This document shows, in pieces, positions 1-6,828 of a stretch of DNA of 30,407 bases. Each line of letters opens with the position of its first letter. The first letter of the stretch is position 1. Position numbers and translations under genes: made by a program. Location of the stretch: assembly GCA_039920165.1 (NCBI GenBank), contig JBDSEG010000358.1, positions 1 to 30,407 of the forward strand, written 5' to 3'. The notes under the pieces are model-generated. The model saw nothing but the letters and a program-made list of their open reading frames with translations, made no database searches and was not told where the DNA came from. Origin of the DNA: JBDSEG01 sp039920165. GTDB taxonomy: Bacteria > Pseudomonadota > Gammaproteobacteria > Burkholderiales > Burkholderiaceae_C.

Positions 1-12
1 CTCGGGGGCGGC

Positions 13-714
13 GTGACCGCGACGCCGTACCGACGTGCGTTGATCGTCGGCGCCGGCCCCGGGATGGGCGCCAGCCTCGCACGCGCCGTCACGCGCGAGT
101 GCGGGATGCGCGTCGCGGTCGCGGCGCGCCGGCGTGAACCACTCGACGCGATCGCCGCCGAGACCGGTGCAGCACCGCTCGTGGCCGATGCGAGCAGCGC
201 GGCCGCGGTCGGCGCGCTGTTCGACGCAGCCGCGCAGGCGCTCGGCGGTGCGCCGGACGTCGTCGTCTACAACGCCAGCCAGCGCGTTCGCGGACCCTTC
301 GCAGAGGTCGACGCCGAGGCGGTTGCGCGCGCGGTCGACATCACCGCGATCGCCGCCTTTCGCGTCGCCCAGCAAGCCGTGCGCCTCATGCTGGCCGAGC
401 GGCACGGCGCGGTGCTGTTCACGGGCGCCTCGGCCGGTGTCAAGGGATACGCCCAATCGGCCGCGTTCGCGATGGGCAAGTTCGCGCTGCGCGGCCTGGC
501 ACAGAGCATGGCGCGCGAACTGGCGCCGCAAGGCATCCATGTCGCCCATGTCGTCGTCGATGGCGCCATCCGTCCCGTCGGCACGCCGGACGACGGTCAG
601 GACCTGCTGCTCGACCCCGACGCCGTTGCTGCTACCTATGTGCACCTGCTTGCGCAGCCGCGCAGCGCCTGGTCGTGGGAGATCGAGGTGCGGCCCTGGG
701 CCGAACGCTTCTGA
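13..714 (+). CDS. Atypical short-chain dehydrogenase/reductase (SDR)
   Basis: This 233-residue Rossmann-fold protein starts at GTG 13; the window begins just upstream, so an earlier start cannot be excluded. The dinucleotide-binding glycine motif GAGPGMG is at residues 13-19, and a YNAS stretch (86-89) stands where classical SDRs have NNAG. The expected catalytic Tyr-x-x-x-Lys is F152-A-M-G-K156: the lysine is present but the tyrosine is phenylalanine, and S140 is the likely active-site serine. From memory, a group of bacterial SDRs shares this F-x-x-x-K form, so it is probably a subfamily trait and not damage. The substrate is unknown, and activity as an ordinary oxidoreductase is doubtful. 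The C-terminal part, rich in acidic residues and ending in WEIEVRPW, is typical of that group. It is separated from ppiD by a 300-base non-coding stretch, so no operon partner is visible. Confidence 0.85.
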   Translation: MTATPYRRALIVGAGPGMGASLARAVTRECGMRVAVAARRREPLDAIAAETGAAPLVADASSAAAVGALFDAAAQALGGAPDVVVYNASQRVRGPFAEVDAEAVARAVDITAIAAFRVAQQAVRLMLAERHGAVLFTGASAGVKGYAQSAAFAMGKFALRGLAQSMARELAPQGIHVAHVVVDGAIRPVGTPDDGQDLLLDPDAVAATYVHLLAQPRSAWSWEIEVRPWAERF

Positions 715-892
715 AGGGCGCGACTGACCTACTGTTAATTCTCGGCGTCATCTCGCACATCGAGCTTTTCCGGCGCCACCTCGACCATCGGTCCTTGGAG
801 ATGGAGGTCGGGGGCAGTTCGGCCGGGTGCGAGCCCCACAGCACCCACGATCTGCGTCGCTACCGCGAGGTCTTCCGGCTGCGTCGGTCCGA

Positions 893-898
893 TAGAAT
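893..898 (+). promoter_or_regulatory. Possible -10 box for the ppiD leader
   Basis: TAGAAT differs from TATAAT at one position. Initiation near 905 would give a ppiD leader of about 110 bases that contains both hairpins. No good -35 hexamer was found at the usual distance, so this is weak. Confidence 0.3.
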
Positions 899-908
899 CG
901 GCTCCAGA

Positions 909-953
909 CCCTGCAAAGGCGAACCTCGGTTCGCCTTTGTTGCATCTGCAGGG
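909..953 (+). repeat. Nested inverted repeat, hairpin or terminator-like
   Basis: The core is a perfect 11-base-pair stem, CAAAGGCGAAC (914-924) with GTTCGCCTTTG (929-939), closed by a four-base CTCG loop. It is nested inside a second pair, CCCTGCA (909-915) with TGCAGGG (947-953). The bases after the inner stem are only mildly T-rich, so it is a doubtful intrinsic terminator. It could be an RNA structure in the ppiD leader or the end of a short transcript. Confidence 0.6.
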
Positions 954-971
954 TGTGATTGTCGAAAGACC

Positions 972-996
972 GCCGCGCGCAGACCCTGTGCGCGGC
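972..996 (+). repeat. Second hairpin just upstream of ppiD
   Basis: GCCGCGCGC (972-980) pairs with GTGCGCGGC (988-996) through nine pairs, one of them G-T, around a seven-base loop. The loop overlaps a second copy of CAGACCCTG (980-988), which also occurs at 905-913 in the first structure. The hairpin ends 18 bases before the ppiD start codon, close enough to affect ribosome access. Confidence 0.5.
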
Positions 997-1014
997 TTCC
1001 GGTACGAGGCTTGA

Positions 1015-2955
1015 ATGTTTGATTTCGTTCGCAGGAATACCCGCGCGCTGCAGTTCGTGCTGCTCCTGTTCATTGTCCCGGCCTTTGTCCTGACCGGCGT
1101 CTACCAGGGCTACAACGCCTTCGTGCGTTCCGGCGATACCGCGGCGCGCGTCGGCGATATCAAGATCTCGCAGCAGGAGCTCGAGCAGGCGCACCGGCGC
1201 GAGATCGAACGCGTGCGCGCCTCGCAACCCACGCTCGACCCGCGCGTCATCGAGTCGCTGCTGAGCAAGCAGCGCACGCTCGATGCGCTGGTGCGCGAAC
1301 GCGTGCTCGAACTCGCCTCGCGCAAGCTTGGGTTGCAGATGTCGGACGAGCGGCTGCGCGACGTGATGGCACGCGACCCACAGCTCGCCTCGCTGCGCAC
1401 GCCGACCGGGCAGATCGACCGCGAGCGCTATCTGCAAGCGCTGGCGGCGGCTGGCATCAGCCCGGTCGAATTCGAGGCCAGCTATGCGCGCAACCAGGTG
1501 CTGTCGGGACTTGCGAACAGCGTCCCTGTGTCGAACACCGCGACCGGCGCCGCCTTCGATGCCTTTTTCCAGCAGCGTGAAATCCAGGTCCAGCGTTTCG
1601 AGGCGAAGGATTTCATGGCCAAAGTCGATCCGAGCGCGGCCGAGATCGAGGCGTTCTACAAGGACCCCGCGCATGCCGCTGCTTTCCAGTCGCCCGAGCA
1701 GGCGGATATCGAATATGTGGTCCTCGACATCGAAAACCTGAAGAAGGACATCGCCGTTCCTGAGGCCGAGCTGCGGGCCTACTACGACGCCAATGTCAAG
1801 CGCTTCAGCACGCCGGCCGAACGGCGCGCCAGCCACATCCTCGTCAAGTCCGAAAAGACCGCAGCGCCGGCCGAGCGCGAAAAGGCCAAGGCCAAGGCCG
1901 AGTCCTTGCTTGCGCAGGTCAAGAAGAACCCGGCCCTCTTCGCCGACCTGGCGCGCACGAATTCCGACGACCCGGGTTCGGCCGAGAAGGGCGGCGAGCT
2001 CGATTTCTTCGGCCGCGATGCGATGACCAAGCCGTTCGAGGATGCTGCGTTTGCACTAAAAACCGGCGAGATCGGCCCGGTCGTCGAAAGTGATTTCGGC
2101 TACCACGTGATCCAGGTCACGGGCGCGCGCGGTGGCGAGACAAAAGGCTTCGATGCGGTCAAGGCAGAGATCGAGGACGAGATCAAGCGGCCGATCGCGC
2201 AGAAGCGCTACTCCGAAGCGGCGCTCGAATTCACCAACATGGTCTACGAGCAGCCCGACAGCCTGAAGCCCGCAGCCGATAAATGGAAGCTCGAGCTGCG
2301 CAGCGTGCAAGGCGTTCGACGTACTCCGGCTGTGGACGTCAAGGGTCCGCTGGCGAACGCCAAATTCCTCGACGCCATCTTCGGTAACGACGCACTGCGA
2401 AACAAGCGAAATACCGAAGCGGTCGAGACCGGCGCCAACCAGCTTGCATCGGCGCGGGTCGTGCGCTACAGCCCCGCGCACCAGCTGCCGCTCGCGCAGG
2501 TGACTCCCAAGGTGCGCGAGCTTCTCGTCGCGCAACGTTCTGCCGCGCTGGCGCGCAAGGCCGGCGAGGAACGCCTGGCCGTGCTGAAAGCGACACCGTC
2601 GACCGCTCTGGCCGAGCCTGCGCTGATCGTCTCGCGCACCCAGCCGCGCGACCTGCCGCGCGAAATTCTCGATGCGGCGCTCAAGGCACCGGCCGCCGCA
2701 TTGCCGTCCGCCGTGGGCGTCGACCTGGGCTCGGCCGGGTATGCCGTCGTGAGGGTGACCAAGCTGCTAGGACGCGACCCGGCCGCGGCCGATCCGGCGC
2801 GCGCGCAGGCGCAATATGCGCAGGCCTGGGGCGACGCCGAGGCGCAGGCCTACCTCGCATCTTTGAAGGCATCGAGCAAGGTCGAGGTCACGCCCCAACC
2901 GGCTGCCACGCCGATCGACCCGGCGGCCTCGGCGTCGATCGCCGCTGCGCGTTGA
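1015..2955 (+). CDS. ppiD: Peptidyl-prolyl cis-trans isomerase / chaperone PpiD
   Basis: PpiD is an inner-membrane-anchored periplasmic chaperone that helps newly exported proteins leave the Sec translocon. The 646-residue length matches the family. Residues about 13-30 form one hydrophobic anchor, with a short basic cytoplasmic N-terminus (FVRRNTR) giving an N-in, C-out topology. A long SurA-like helical region follows. A parvulin-type rotamase domain spans roughly residues 269-367, recognisable from SHILVK, the GGELDFFGR stretch and FGYHVIQV. The C-terminal part is alanine-rich, with a helical region like that of the family. The start ATG gives the expected anchor immediately. The gene is preceded by a leader with hairpins and followed by tRNA-His. 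Identification is firm; isomerase activity of PpiD parvulin domains is often weak, so a chaperone role is the safer statement. Confidence 0.95.
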   Translation: MFDFVRRNTRALQFVLLLFIVPAFVLTGVYQGYNAFVRSGDTAARVGDIKISQQELEQAHRREIERVRASQPTLDPRVIESLLSKQRTLDALVRERVLELASRKLGLQMSDERLRDVMARDPQLASLRTPTGQIDRERYLQALAAAGISPVEFEASYARNQVLSGLANSVPVSNTATGAAFDAFFQQREIQVQRFEAKDFMAKVDPSAAEIEAFYKDPAHAAAFQSPEQADIEYVVLDIENLKKDIAVPEAELRAYYDANVKRFSTPAERRASHILVKSEKTAAPAEREKAKAKAESLLAQVKKNPALFADLARTNSDDPGSAEKGGELDFFGRDAMTKPFEDAAFALKTGEIGPVVESDFGYHVIQVTGARGGETKGFDAVKAEIEDEIKRPIAQKRYSEAALEFTNMVYEQPDSLKPAADKWKLELRSVQGVRRTPAVDVKGPLANAKFLDAIFGNDALRNKRNTEAVETGANQLASARVVRYSPAHQLPLAQVTPKVRELLVAQRSAALARKAGEERLAVLKATPSTALAEPALIVSRTQPRDLPREILDAALKAPAAALPSAVGVDLGSAGYAVVRVTKLLGRDPAAADPARAQAQYAQAWGDAEAQAYLASLKASSKVEVTPQPAATPIDPAASASIAAAR

Positions 2956-2992
2956 AGGGCCCGGCGGAGGGCGCCGACAAGGACCGCTCCGC

Positions 2993-2998
2993 TATACT
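2993..2998 (+). promoter_or_regulatory. -10 box of the tRNA-His gene
   Basis: TATACT lies 12 bases before the tRNA and matches the -10 consensus at five of six positions. No clear -35 hexamer was seen at 16-18 bases upstream. Initiation would be near 3005. Confidence 0.6.
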
Positions 2999-3010
2999 GC
3001 GCCCACCTGC

Positions 3011-3087
3011 GGTGGCTGTAGCTCAGTTGGTAGAGTCCAGGATTGTGATTCCTGTTGTCGTGGGTTCGAGCCCCATCAGCCACCCCA
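3011..3087 (+). tRNA. tRNA-His (anticodon GTG)
   Basis: The acceptor stem GTGGCTG (3012-3018) pairs with CAGCCAC (3077-3083). The encoded base 3011 (G) pairs with the discriminator C at 3084, giving the extra G-1:C73 pair that marks histidine tRNAs. The D-loop (AGCTCAGTTGGTAGAG), an anticodon loop ATTGTGATT with GTG, the T-arm GGTTCGAGCC and a genomically encoded CCA (3085-3087) are all visible. Confidence 0.97.
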
Positions 3088-3101
3088 AGAATTAGAGACG
3101 C

Positions 3102-3126
3102 AAAACGGCCCTTCGGGGCCGTTTTT
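3102..3126. terminator. Intrinsic terminator after tRNA-His, probably bidirectional
   Basis: A perfect ten-pair stem, AAAACGGCCC (3102-3111) with GGGCCGTTTT (3116-3125), closes on a TTCG tetraloop and ends in a T run on the plus strand. The four A residues on the left give a T run when read from the minus strand. It can therefore also end the histidine kinase transcript, whose stop codon is only 22 bases away. Confidence 0.85.
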
Positions 3127-3148
3127 GCATGGCGTCGGGCGATCGCAT

Positions 3149-4132
3149 TCAGGTCGCGCGACCGACCCCGTTCACGCGCACTTCGCAGGCGATGCCGCGC
3201 GGCGCGAGTTCGCGCCAGTGCACTTCGCCGTCGAGTTGCTTGACGCGCTTGCGGACCCCTCCCAGGCCCAGGCCGTGCGACCAGCCGGCCGGTTGGCGGC
3301 CAATGCCGTCGTCGCTCACGGCGAGTTGTAGCCGACCATCGACGAGCTGGATATCGACCTCGACGCGGCGCGCATCGGCATGCGCGATGACGTTGCTGAG
3401 CAGTTCGCGCAGGATCCGCGTCAGCGCCGACCACTGCACCACGCTGAGCACGATGTCGTCGCTGAAATGGCAGCTCCAGCGCAATTCGAGGTGCGCCGCG
3501 GCGAGGCGCTGGCCGAGGTCGGCCTTCCATTCGGCGCTCGCCTCGGAGATAAGGTGGCTCGGCGCGGCCAGGCCCCGGGTCAGCGTCTTCAAATCCTGCA
3601 GCGTGTGCCGGACATACTCTTCCATCTCGGGCGACTGCGCCTTGTACATGAGTGTCAGCAGCCGCGCGCCGATATCGTCGTGCAGGTCCTGCGCCAGCCG
3701 CAGGCGCTCCTCGGTGCGGCCTTGCTCGACCGCCGCGTCGTGCGCGACCGCACGCTGCAACTGCTCGACGATGCGGTCGGCCAGGTCAGCATCCTCGGTC
3801 GTGAAGGCACGCCGGCCGAAGAGCGCGAAACGCAACTCGATCGTCGTCGCGTGACGGCCGCCGGCACCGGATCGCGCGACCGGGTCGAAGGCGGGCAACG
3901 AAACACGCAAGGTCGAACCGTCGTCGGATACACGGGCGCCGTTCTCACTGCCGCCAGGAGCCGGGTTCGCTTCGAGTGGTTCGAAGATGTCGCGCAGCAG
4001 ATCCGACAACAGGGCTCCCGTGCGTTCGGGATCCGCCTCGACGGCGCGCACGGTGCGGTACAGCTGGGCGATGGACTGGGCGGCCGTGCGCCTTTGCAGG
4101 GTGACAACTGGGGTGGCGATCGGCGTGCGCAT
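3149..4132 (-). CDS. Soluble sensor histidine kinase (NarX/DesK-type HisKA_3)
   Basis: This 327-residue kinase would autophosphorylate and pass phosphate to the response regulator encoded immediately upstream. No membrane segment is seen, so it should sense a cytoplasmic signal. Residues about 1-135 look like a shortened GAF-type sensor domain with no ligand motif I can name. The HisKA_3 phosphoacceptor is H151 in AQDLHDDIGARLL. The HATPase domain follows, with the N box RELLSNVIAHADA, the G1 box VSDDGIG and the G2 region GLGLGGVRKR. All key residues look intact. It begins 27 bases after the regulator stop codon, so the two form a regulator-then-kinase operon. The ribosome binding site is weak, which suggests reinitiation. 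The signal and the target genes cannot be read from the sequence. Confidence 0.88.
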   Translation of the reverse strand: MRTPIATPVVTLQRRTAAQSIAQLYRTVRAVEADPERTGALLSDLLRDIFEPLEANPAPGGSENGARVSDDGSTLRVSLPAFDPVARSGAGGRHATTIELRFALFGRRAFTTEDADLADRIVEQLQRAVAHDAAVEQGRTEERLRLAQDLHDDIGARLLTLMYKAQSPEMEEYVRHTLQDLKTLTRGLAAPSHLISEASAEWKADLGQRLAAAHLELRWSCHFSDDIVLSVVQWSALTRILRELLSNVIAHADARRVEVDIQLVDGRLQLAVSDDGIGRQPAGWSHGLGLGGVRKRVKQLDGEVHWRELAPRGIACEVRVNGVGRAT

Positions 4133-4159
4133 GGTCGCAGCGAGCAGGCAATCTCAGCG

Positions 4160-4906
4160 TCAGACCAGCCCTTGCTTGCTGGCCAGCACTGCCGCCTCAG
4201 CACGGCTCGAGACATTGAGCTTCTTGTAGATCGACTTGATGTGGTCGTTCACAGTGAACCACTTGATCCCCATCAGGCTTGCGATCTCCTTGATCGTGAA
4301 GCCCTTGCTCAGATAGGTGAGCACTTCGTTTTCTCGCGGTGTGAGTCGTTCGTGATCGAGCGGGGCGCCACGCCATGCAGGCACGGGCCGGCTGCTCTGG
4401 AATCCCGATTCGTGCGCGACTGAAGCCACCGTCGTCGCGGGTTCACCTGCGCCGTTCGTCTCGGGACGGCGAAAGTGGGTCAGCAACCGCCGCGCGATCG
4501 CCGGAGACAGTGGCGGTTGGCCGCGAACGATCTTCTGCAACTCCTCGACGAGCACCTCGAAGCGGTCTTCCTTTAGCAGATAGCCGTCGGCGCCGCACTG
4601 CAGCGCGGGAAACAGATGGTCGTCGTCGGAATACAGCGTGGTGACGATGCGCGTGGCTGGATAGTGCGCGAGTTCGGTCAGCAACTCCATGCCATTGCCA
4701 TCGGGCAATTCGAGGTCGACCAGGACCAGCTTAAAGGGGTGCGGGATATCGGCGCCGGCACGCCATGAACCAACCTGGCGGCGTGCATTCTCGAGGTCGC
4801 CGGCTTCCGCGATCTCGAGGACGTCGCTGAAGCTCTCGCGAACGACCCGAGCCAGAAAACTGCGCGCCACCGGGTTGTCTTCGACGATCAGGACCTTGAC
4901 TGCCAT
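4160..4906 (-). CDS. NarL/FixJ-family response regulator
   Basis: This DNA-binding regulator has 248 residues. The receiver domain spans about residues 1-125, with acidic residues E9/D10, the phosphoacceptor D64 (LVDLELPDGNG), the conserved T89/T90 and K112 (GYLLKE). A linker of about 60 residues leads to a LuxR-type helix-turn-helix at about 187-248 (LTPRENEVL, then IKEIASLMGI and NDHIKSIYKKL). All phosphorylation residues are present, so it should be switched by phosphate. It is the first gene of a pair with the soluble kinase downstream, its obvious partner. A TAGGAT element lies upstream on the minus strand, but I could not define a promoter with confidence. Targets are unknown; autoregulation is common in this family. 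Confidence 0.93.
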   Translation of the reverse strand: MAVKVLIVEDNPVARSFLARVVRESFSDVLEIAEAGDLENARRQVGSWRAGADIPHPFKLVLVDLELPDGNGMELLTELAHYPATRIVTTLYSDDDHLFPALQCGADGYLLKEDRFEVLVEELQKIVRGQPPLSPAIARRLLTHFRRPETNGAGEPATTVASVAHESGFQSSRPVPAWRGAPLDHERLTPRENEVLTYLSKGFTIKEIASLMGIKWFTVNDHIKSIYKKLNVSSRAEAAVLASKQGLV

Positions 4907-5011
4907 GCTCCCCGCCCAGTCGCGTTTTGCTGCATCCTAGCGCACTCGTTTCGCACCAGTGCCGGCGACGCCGCGCGGACTGCTGGGCGCGGTCACGCAG
5001 CCATCGCGGGT

Positions 5012-5989
5012 TCAGCGGTTTTGCAGCACCAGCTTGCCGCGCACTTGGCGGCTGCCCATGCGGGCATAGGCCTGCATCAATTCGTCCATCGGCATGCGCT
5101 GGTCGATCACCGGCTTGATCTTGCCTTGCGCATACCAGCCCAGCAGCTCGCGCAGCGAAGCGGCATAGGCAGCAGGCTCGCGCCGCGCGTAGTCGCCCCA
5201 GAAGACGCCGACGATCGACGCGCCTTTGAGCAGCGCCAAGTTCCACGGCAACGCGGGAATTGCGCCCTGGGCGAAACCGATCACGAGGTAGCGACCGCGC
5301 CACGCGATCGAGCGGAAGACCGGTTCGGCGAGGTCGCCGCCAACCGGGTCGTAGACCACGTCCGGCCCCTTGCCGGAGGTCAGCGCCTTGATCTCGCCGC
5401 GCAGATCGGCGCTGCCATAGTTGATGCTCGCGTCGGCGCCCATGTCCCTGCACAGCGCGCATTTCTCGTCGCTCGACGCCGCCGCGACGACGCGAGCTCC
5501 CACGGCCTTGGCGACCTGGATCGCCGCCGTGCCGACGCCGCCCGCGGCGCCGAGCACCAGCACGGTTTCGCCGGCCTTCAGCGCGGCGCGGTCGAGCAAG
5601 GCGTGGTGTGTCGTGCCGTAGGTGAGGATGAAAGCCGCACCATCGTCGAAATCGAAATCGGCGGGCAAGGCGAGCACCTGCGCGGCTTTCGCGATGGCGT
5701 GTGTCGCGAAGCCCCCGGTGCCGCCGCACACGGCGACGCGATCACCCACCGCGAGTCCCGTGACACCGCTACCCACGGCCTCGATCACGCCCGAATATTC
5801 CGAGCCGGGAACGAAGGGCAGGGGCGGCTTGAGCTGGTATTTGTTCTGGACGATCAGCGTATCGGGAAAGTTCAGGCTGGCCGAGCGGATGGCCACGCGC
5901 ACCTCGTCAGGTTGCGGCTGTGGCGTCGGCAGCTCCTTCCAGGCCAAGGACTCGACGCCGATCGGGTTTTCGCAAAGCCAGGCATGCAT
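5012..5989 (-). CDS. Zinc-independent NADPH:quinone oxidoreductase-like protein (MDR superfamily)
   Basis: This 325-residue enzyme belongs to the medium-chain dehydrogenase/reductase superfamily and probably reduces quinones or enones with NADPH. The N-terminal GroES-like domain (about residues 1-115) contains GSEYSGVIEAVG and lacks the zinc-binding cysteines of alcohol dehydrogenases. The Rossmann domain has the glycine-rich GAAGGVG at 147-153, typical of QOR enzymes. An in-frame start eight codons further upstream exists, but ATG 5989 is chosen because GAGGAG lies eight bases before it on the minus strand. The gene is transcribed toward the regulator operon, with about 105 bases between them, and diverges from surE. 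The physiological substrate is not deducible. Confidence 0.88.
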   Translation of the reverse strand: MHAWLCENPIGVESLAWKELPTPQPQPDEVRVAIRSASLNFPDTLIVQNKYQLKPPLPFVPGSEYSGVIEAVGSGVTGLAVGDRVAVCGGTGGFATHAIAKAAQVLALPADFDFDDGAAFILTYGTTHHALLDRAALKAGETVLVLGAAGGVGTAAIQVAKAVGARVVAAASSDEKCALCRDMGADASINYGSADLRGEIKALTSGKGPDVVYDPVGGDLAEPVFRSIAWRGRYLVIGFAQGAIPALPWNLALLKGASIVGVFWGDYARREPAAYAASLRELLGWYAQGKIKPVIDQRMPMDELMQAYARMGSRQVRGKLVLQNR

Positions 5990-5997
5990 GGTGCGCG

Positions 5998-6003
5998 CTC
6001 CTC
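5998..6003 (-). promoter_or_regulatory. Ribosome binding site that fixes the oxidoreductase start
   Basis: GAGGAG on the minus strand sits eight bases upstream of ATG 5989. The alternative start at 6013 would place this strong site inside the coding sequence. Confidence 0.6.
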
Positions 6004-6039
6004 GTGGGCCCACATGATATGCGCGCCTTGTCGGGCCCC

Positions 6040-6066
6040 TTGGCTGGCAGGAGCGCTCCCTACAAT
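6040..6066 (+). promoter_or_regulatory. Putative surE promoter giving a leaderless start
   Basis: TACAAT (6061-6066) is a one-mismatch -10 box. It ends only six bases before ATG 6073, so transcription would start on or next to the start codon. TTGGCT (6040-6045) is a possible -35 box, with a short 15-base spacer. No Shine-Dalgarno sequence precedes the ATG, which fits a leaderless message. Confidence 0.5.
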
Positions 6067-6072
6067 CGTCCG

Positions 6073-6828
6073 ATGCGGATCCTGATTGCCAACGACGACG
6101 GTTATCTGGCTCCTGGATTGGCGGCGCTGGTAGCCGCTTGCGAAGGCCTCGGTCAGCTCGACGTGGTGGCGCCCGAGCAGAACGCGAGCGGCACGTCCAA
6201 CTCGCTCACGCTATCGCGCCCGCTGTCGGTCTTTACTGCGGCGAACGGCTTTCGGTATATCAACGGCACGCCTTCGGACTGCGTCCACCTCGCGCTCACG
6301 GGTCTGCTCGACAAGCGCCCCGATCTCGTCGTCTCGGGCATCAACAACGGCGCCAACATGGGCGACGACACGCTGTATTCGGGAACCGTTGCGGCGGCGA
6401 TGGAGGGCTATCTGTTCGGCATTCCGGCGATCGCCTTTTCGCAGGTGGAGAAGGGCTGGGCGCAGCTCGACGCCGCCGCCGCGGTGGCGCGCAGCATCAT
6501 CCAGCACGCGCTCGCGCAGCCGCCGTCGAGCGCCCCATGGCTGTTGAATGTGAACCTGCCGAACCGCGTCGATGTCGGCACGCTGCCACGCCGCATCACG
6601 CGCCTGGGCCGGCGCCATGCAAGCGAGCCGGTGATCCGCCAGAAGAGTCCACGCGGCGACACGATGTACTGGATCGGACCCGCGGGCGATGCGCGCGAGG
6701 CCGGCGCGGGCACCGACTTCCACGCCGTCGCGAACGGCTGCGTCTCGATCACGCCGCTGCAGGTAGACCTGACCGACCATGCCGGCCTGCCGCGCTGGAC
6801 CGACTGGCTCGCCGAGGCGTCCAGGTGA
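6073..6828 (+). CDS. surE: 5'/3'-nucleotidase SurE
   Basis: SurE is a metal-dependent cytoplasmic phosphatase acting on nucleoside monophosphates and short polyphosphates, linked to stationary-phase survival. The 251 residues match the family. The metal-binding N-terminus ILIANDDGY carries D8-D9, and the S/N ligands lie in NASGTSNSLT and VSGINNGANMGDD. ATG 6073 is chosen because it starts exactly at the conserved MRILIANDDG; the open frame extends upstream, but that extension has no family counterpart. It is the first gene of surE-pcm-nlpD-rpoS, and its stop overlaps the pcm start by four bases (GTGA). A -10 box lies directly upstream with no ribosome binding site. Confidence 0.96.
   Translation: MRILIANDDGYLAPGLAALVAACEGLGQLDVVAPEQNASGTSNSLTLSRPLSVFTAANGFRYINGTPSDCVHLALTGLLDKRPDLVVSGINNGANMGDDTLYSGTVAAAMEGYLFGIPAIAFSQVEKGWAQLDAAAAVARSIIQHALAQPPSSAPWLLNVNLPNRVDVGTLPRRITRLGRRHASEPVIRQKSPRGDTMYWIGPAGDAREAGAGTDFHAVANGCVSITPLQVDLTDHAGLPRWTDWLAEASR

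Larger units (their letters stand above)
715..1014. other. Non-coding stretch between the SDR gene and ppiD
   Basis: No convincing gene lies here. A TAGAAT hexamer at 893-898 could be a -10 box, and two hairpins follow before ppiD (listed separately). On the minus strand, roughly 905 to 735, there is a short open frame with GC-rich third positions that ends at a TAA. It could be a remnant or a very short gene, but it has no clear start codon with a ribosome binding site and I recognise no family. Confidence 0.5.

Noticed and set aside
828..850. GGGTGCGAGCCCCACAGCACC resembling a tRNA T-arm and acceptor end
   Set aside because: No matching 5' acceptor strand, D-arm or anticodon arm upstream; a chance likeness to the tRNA-His 3' end.
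748..1836. Open frame of about 360 codons on the minus strand opposite the ppiD 5' half
   Set aside because: Low-complexity antisense of ppiD codons with no domain; PpiD is unambiguous on the plus strand.
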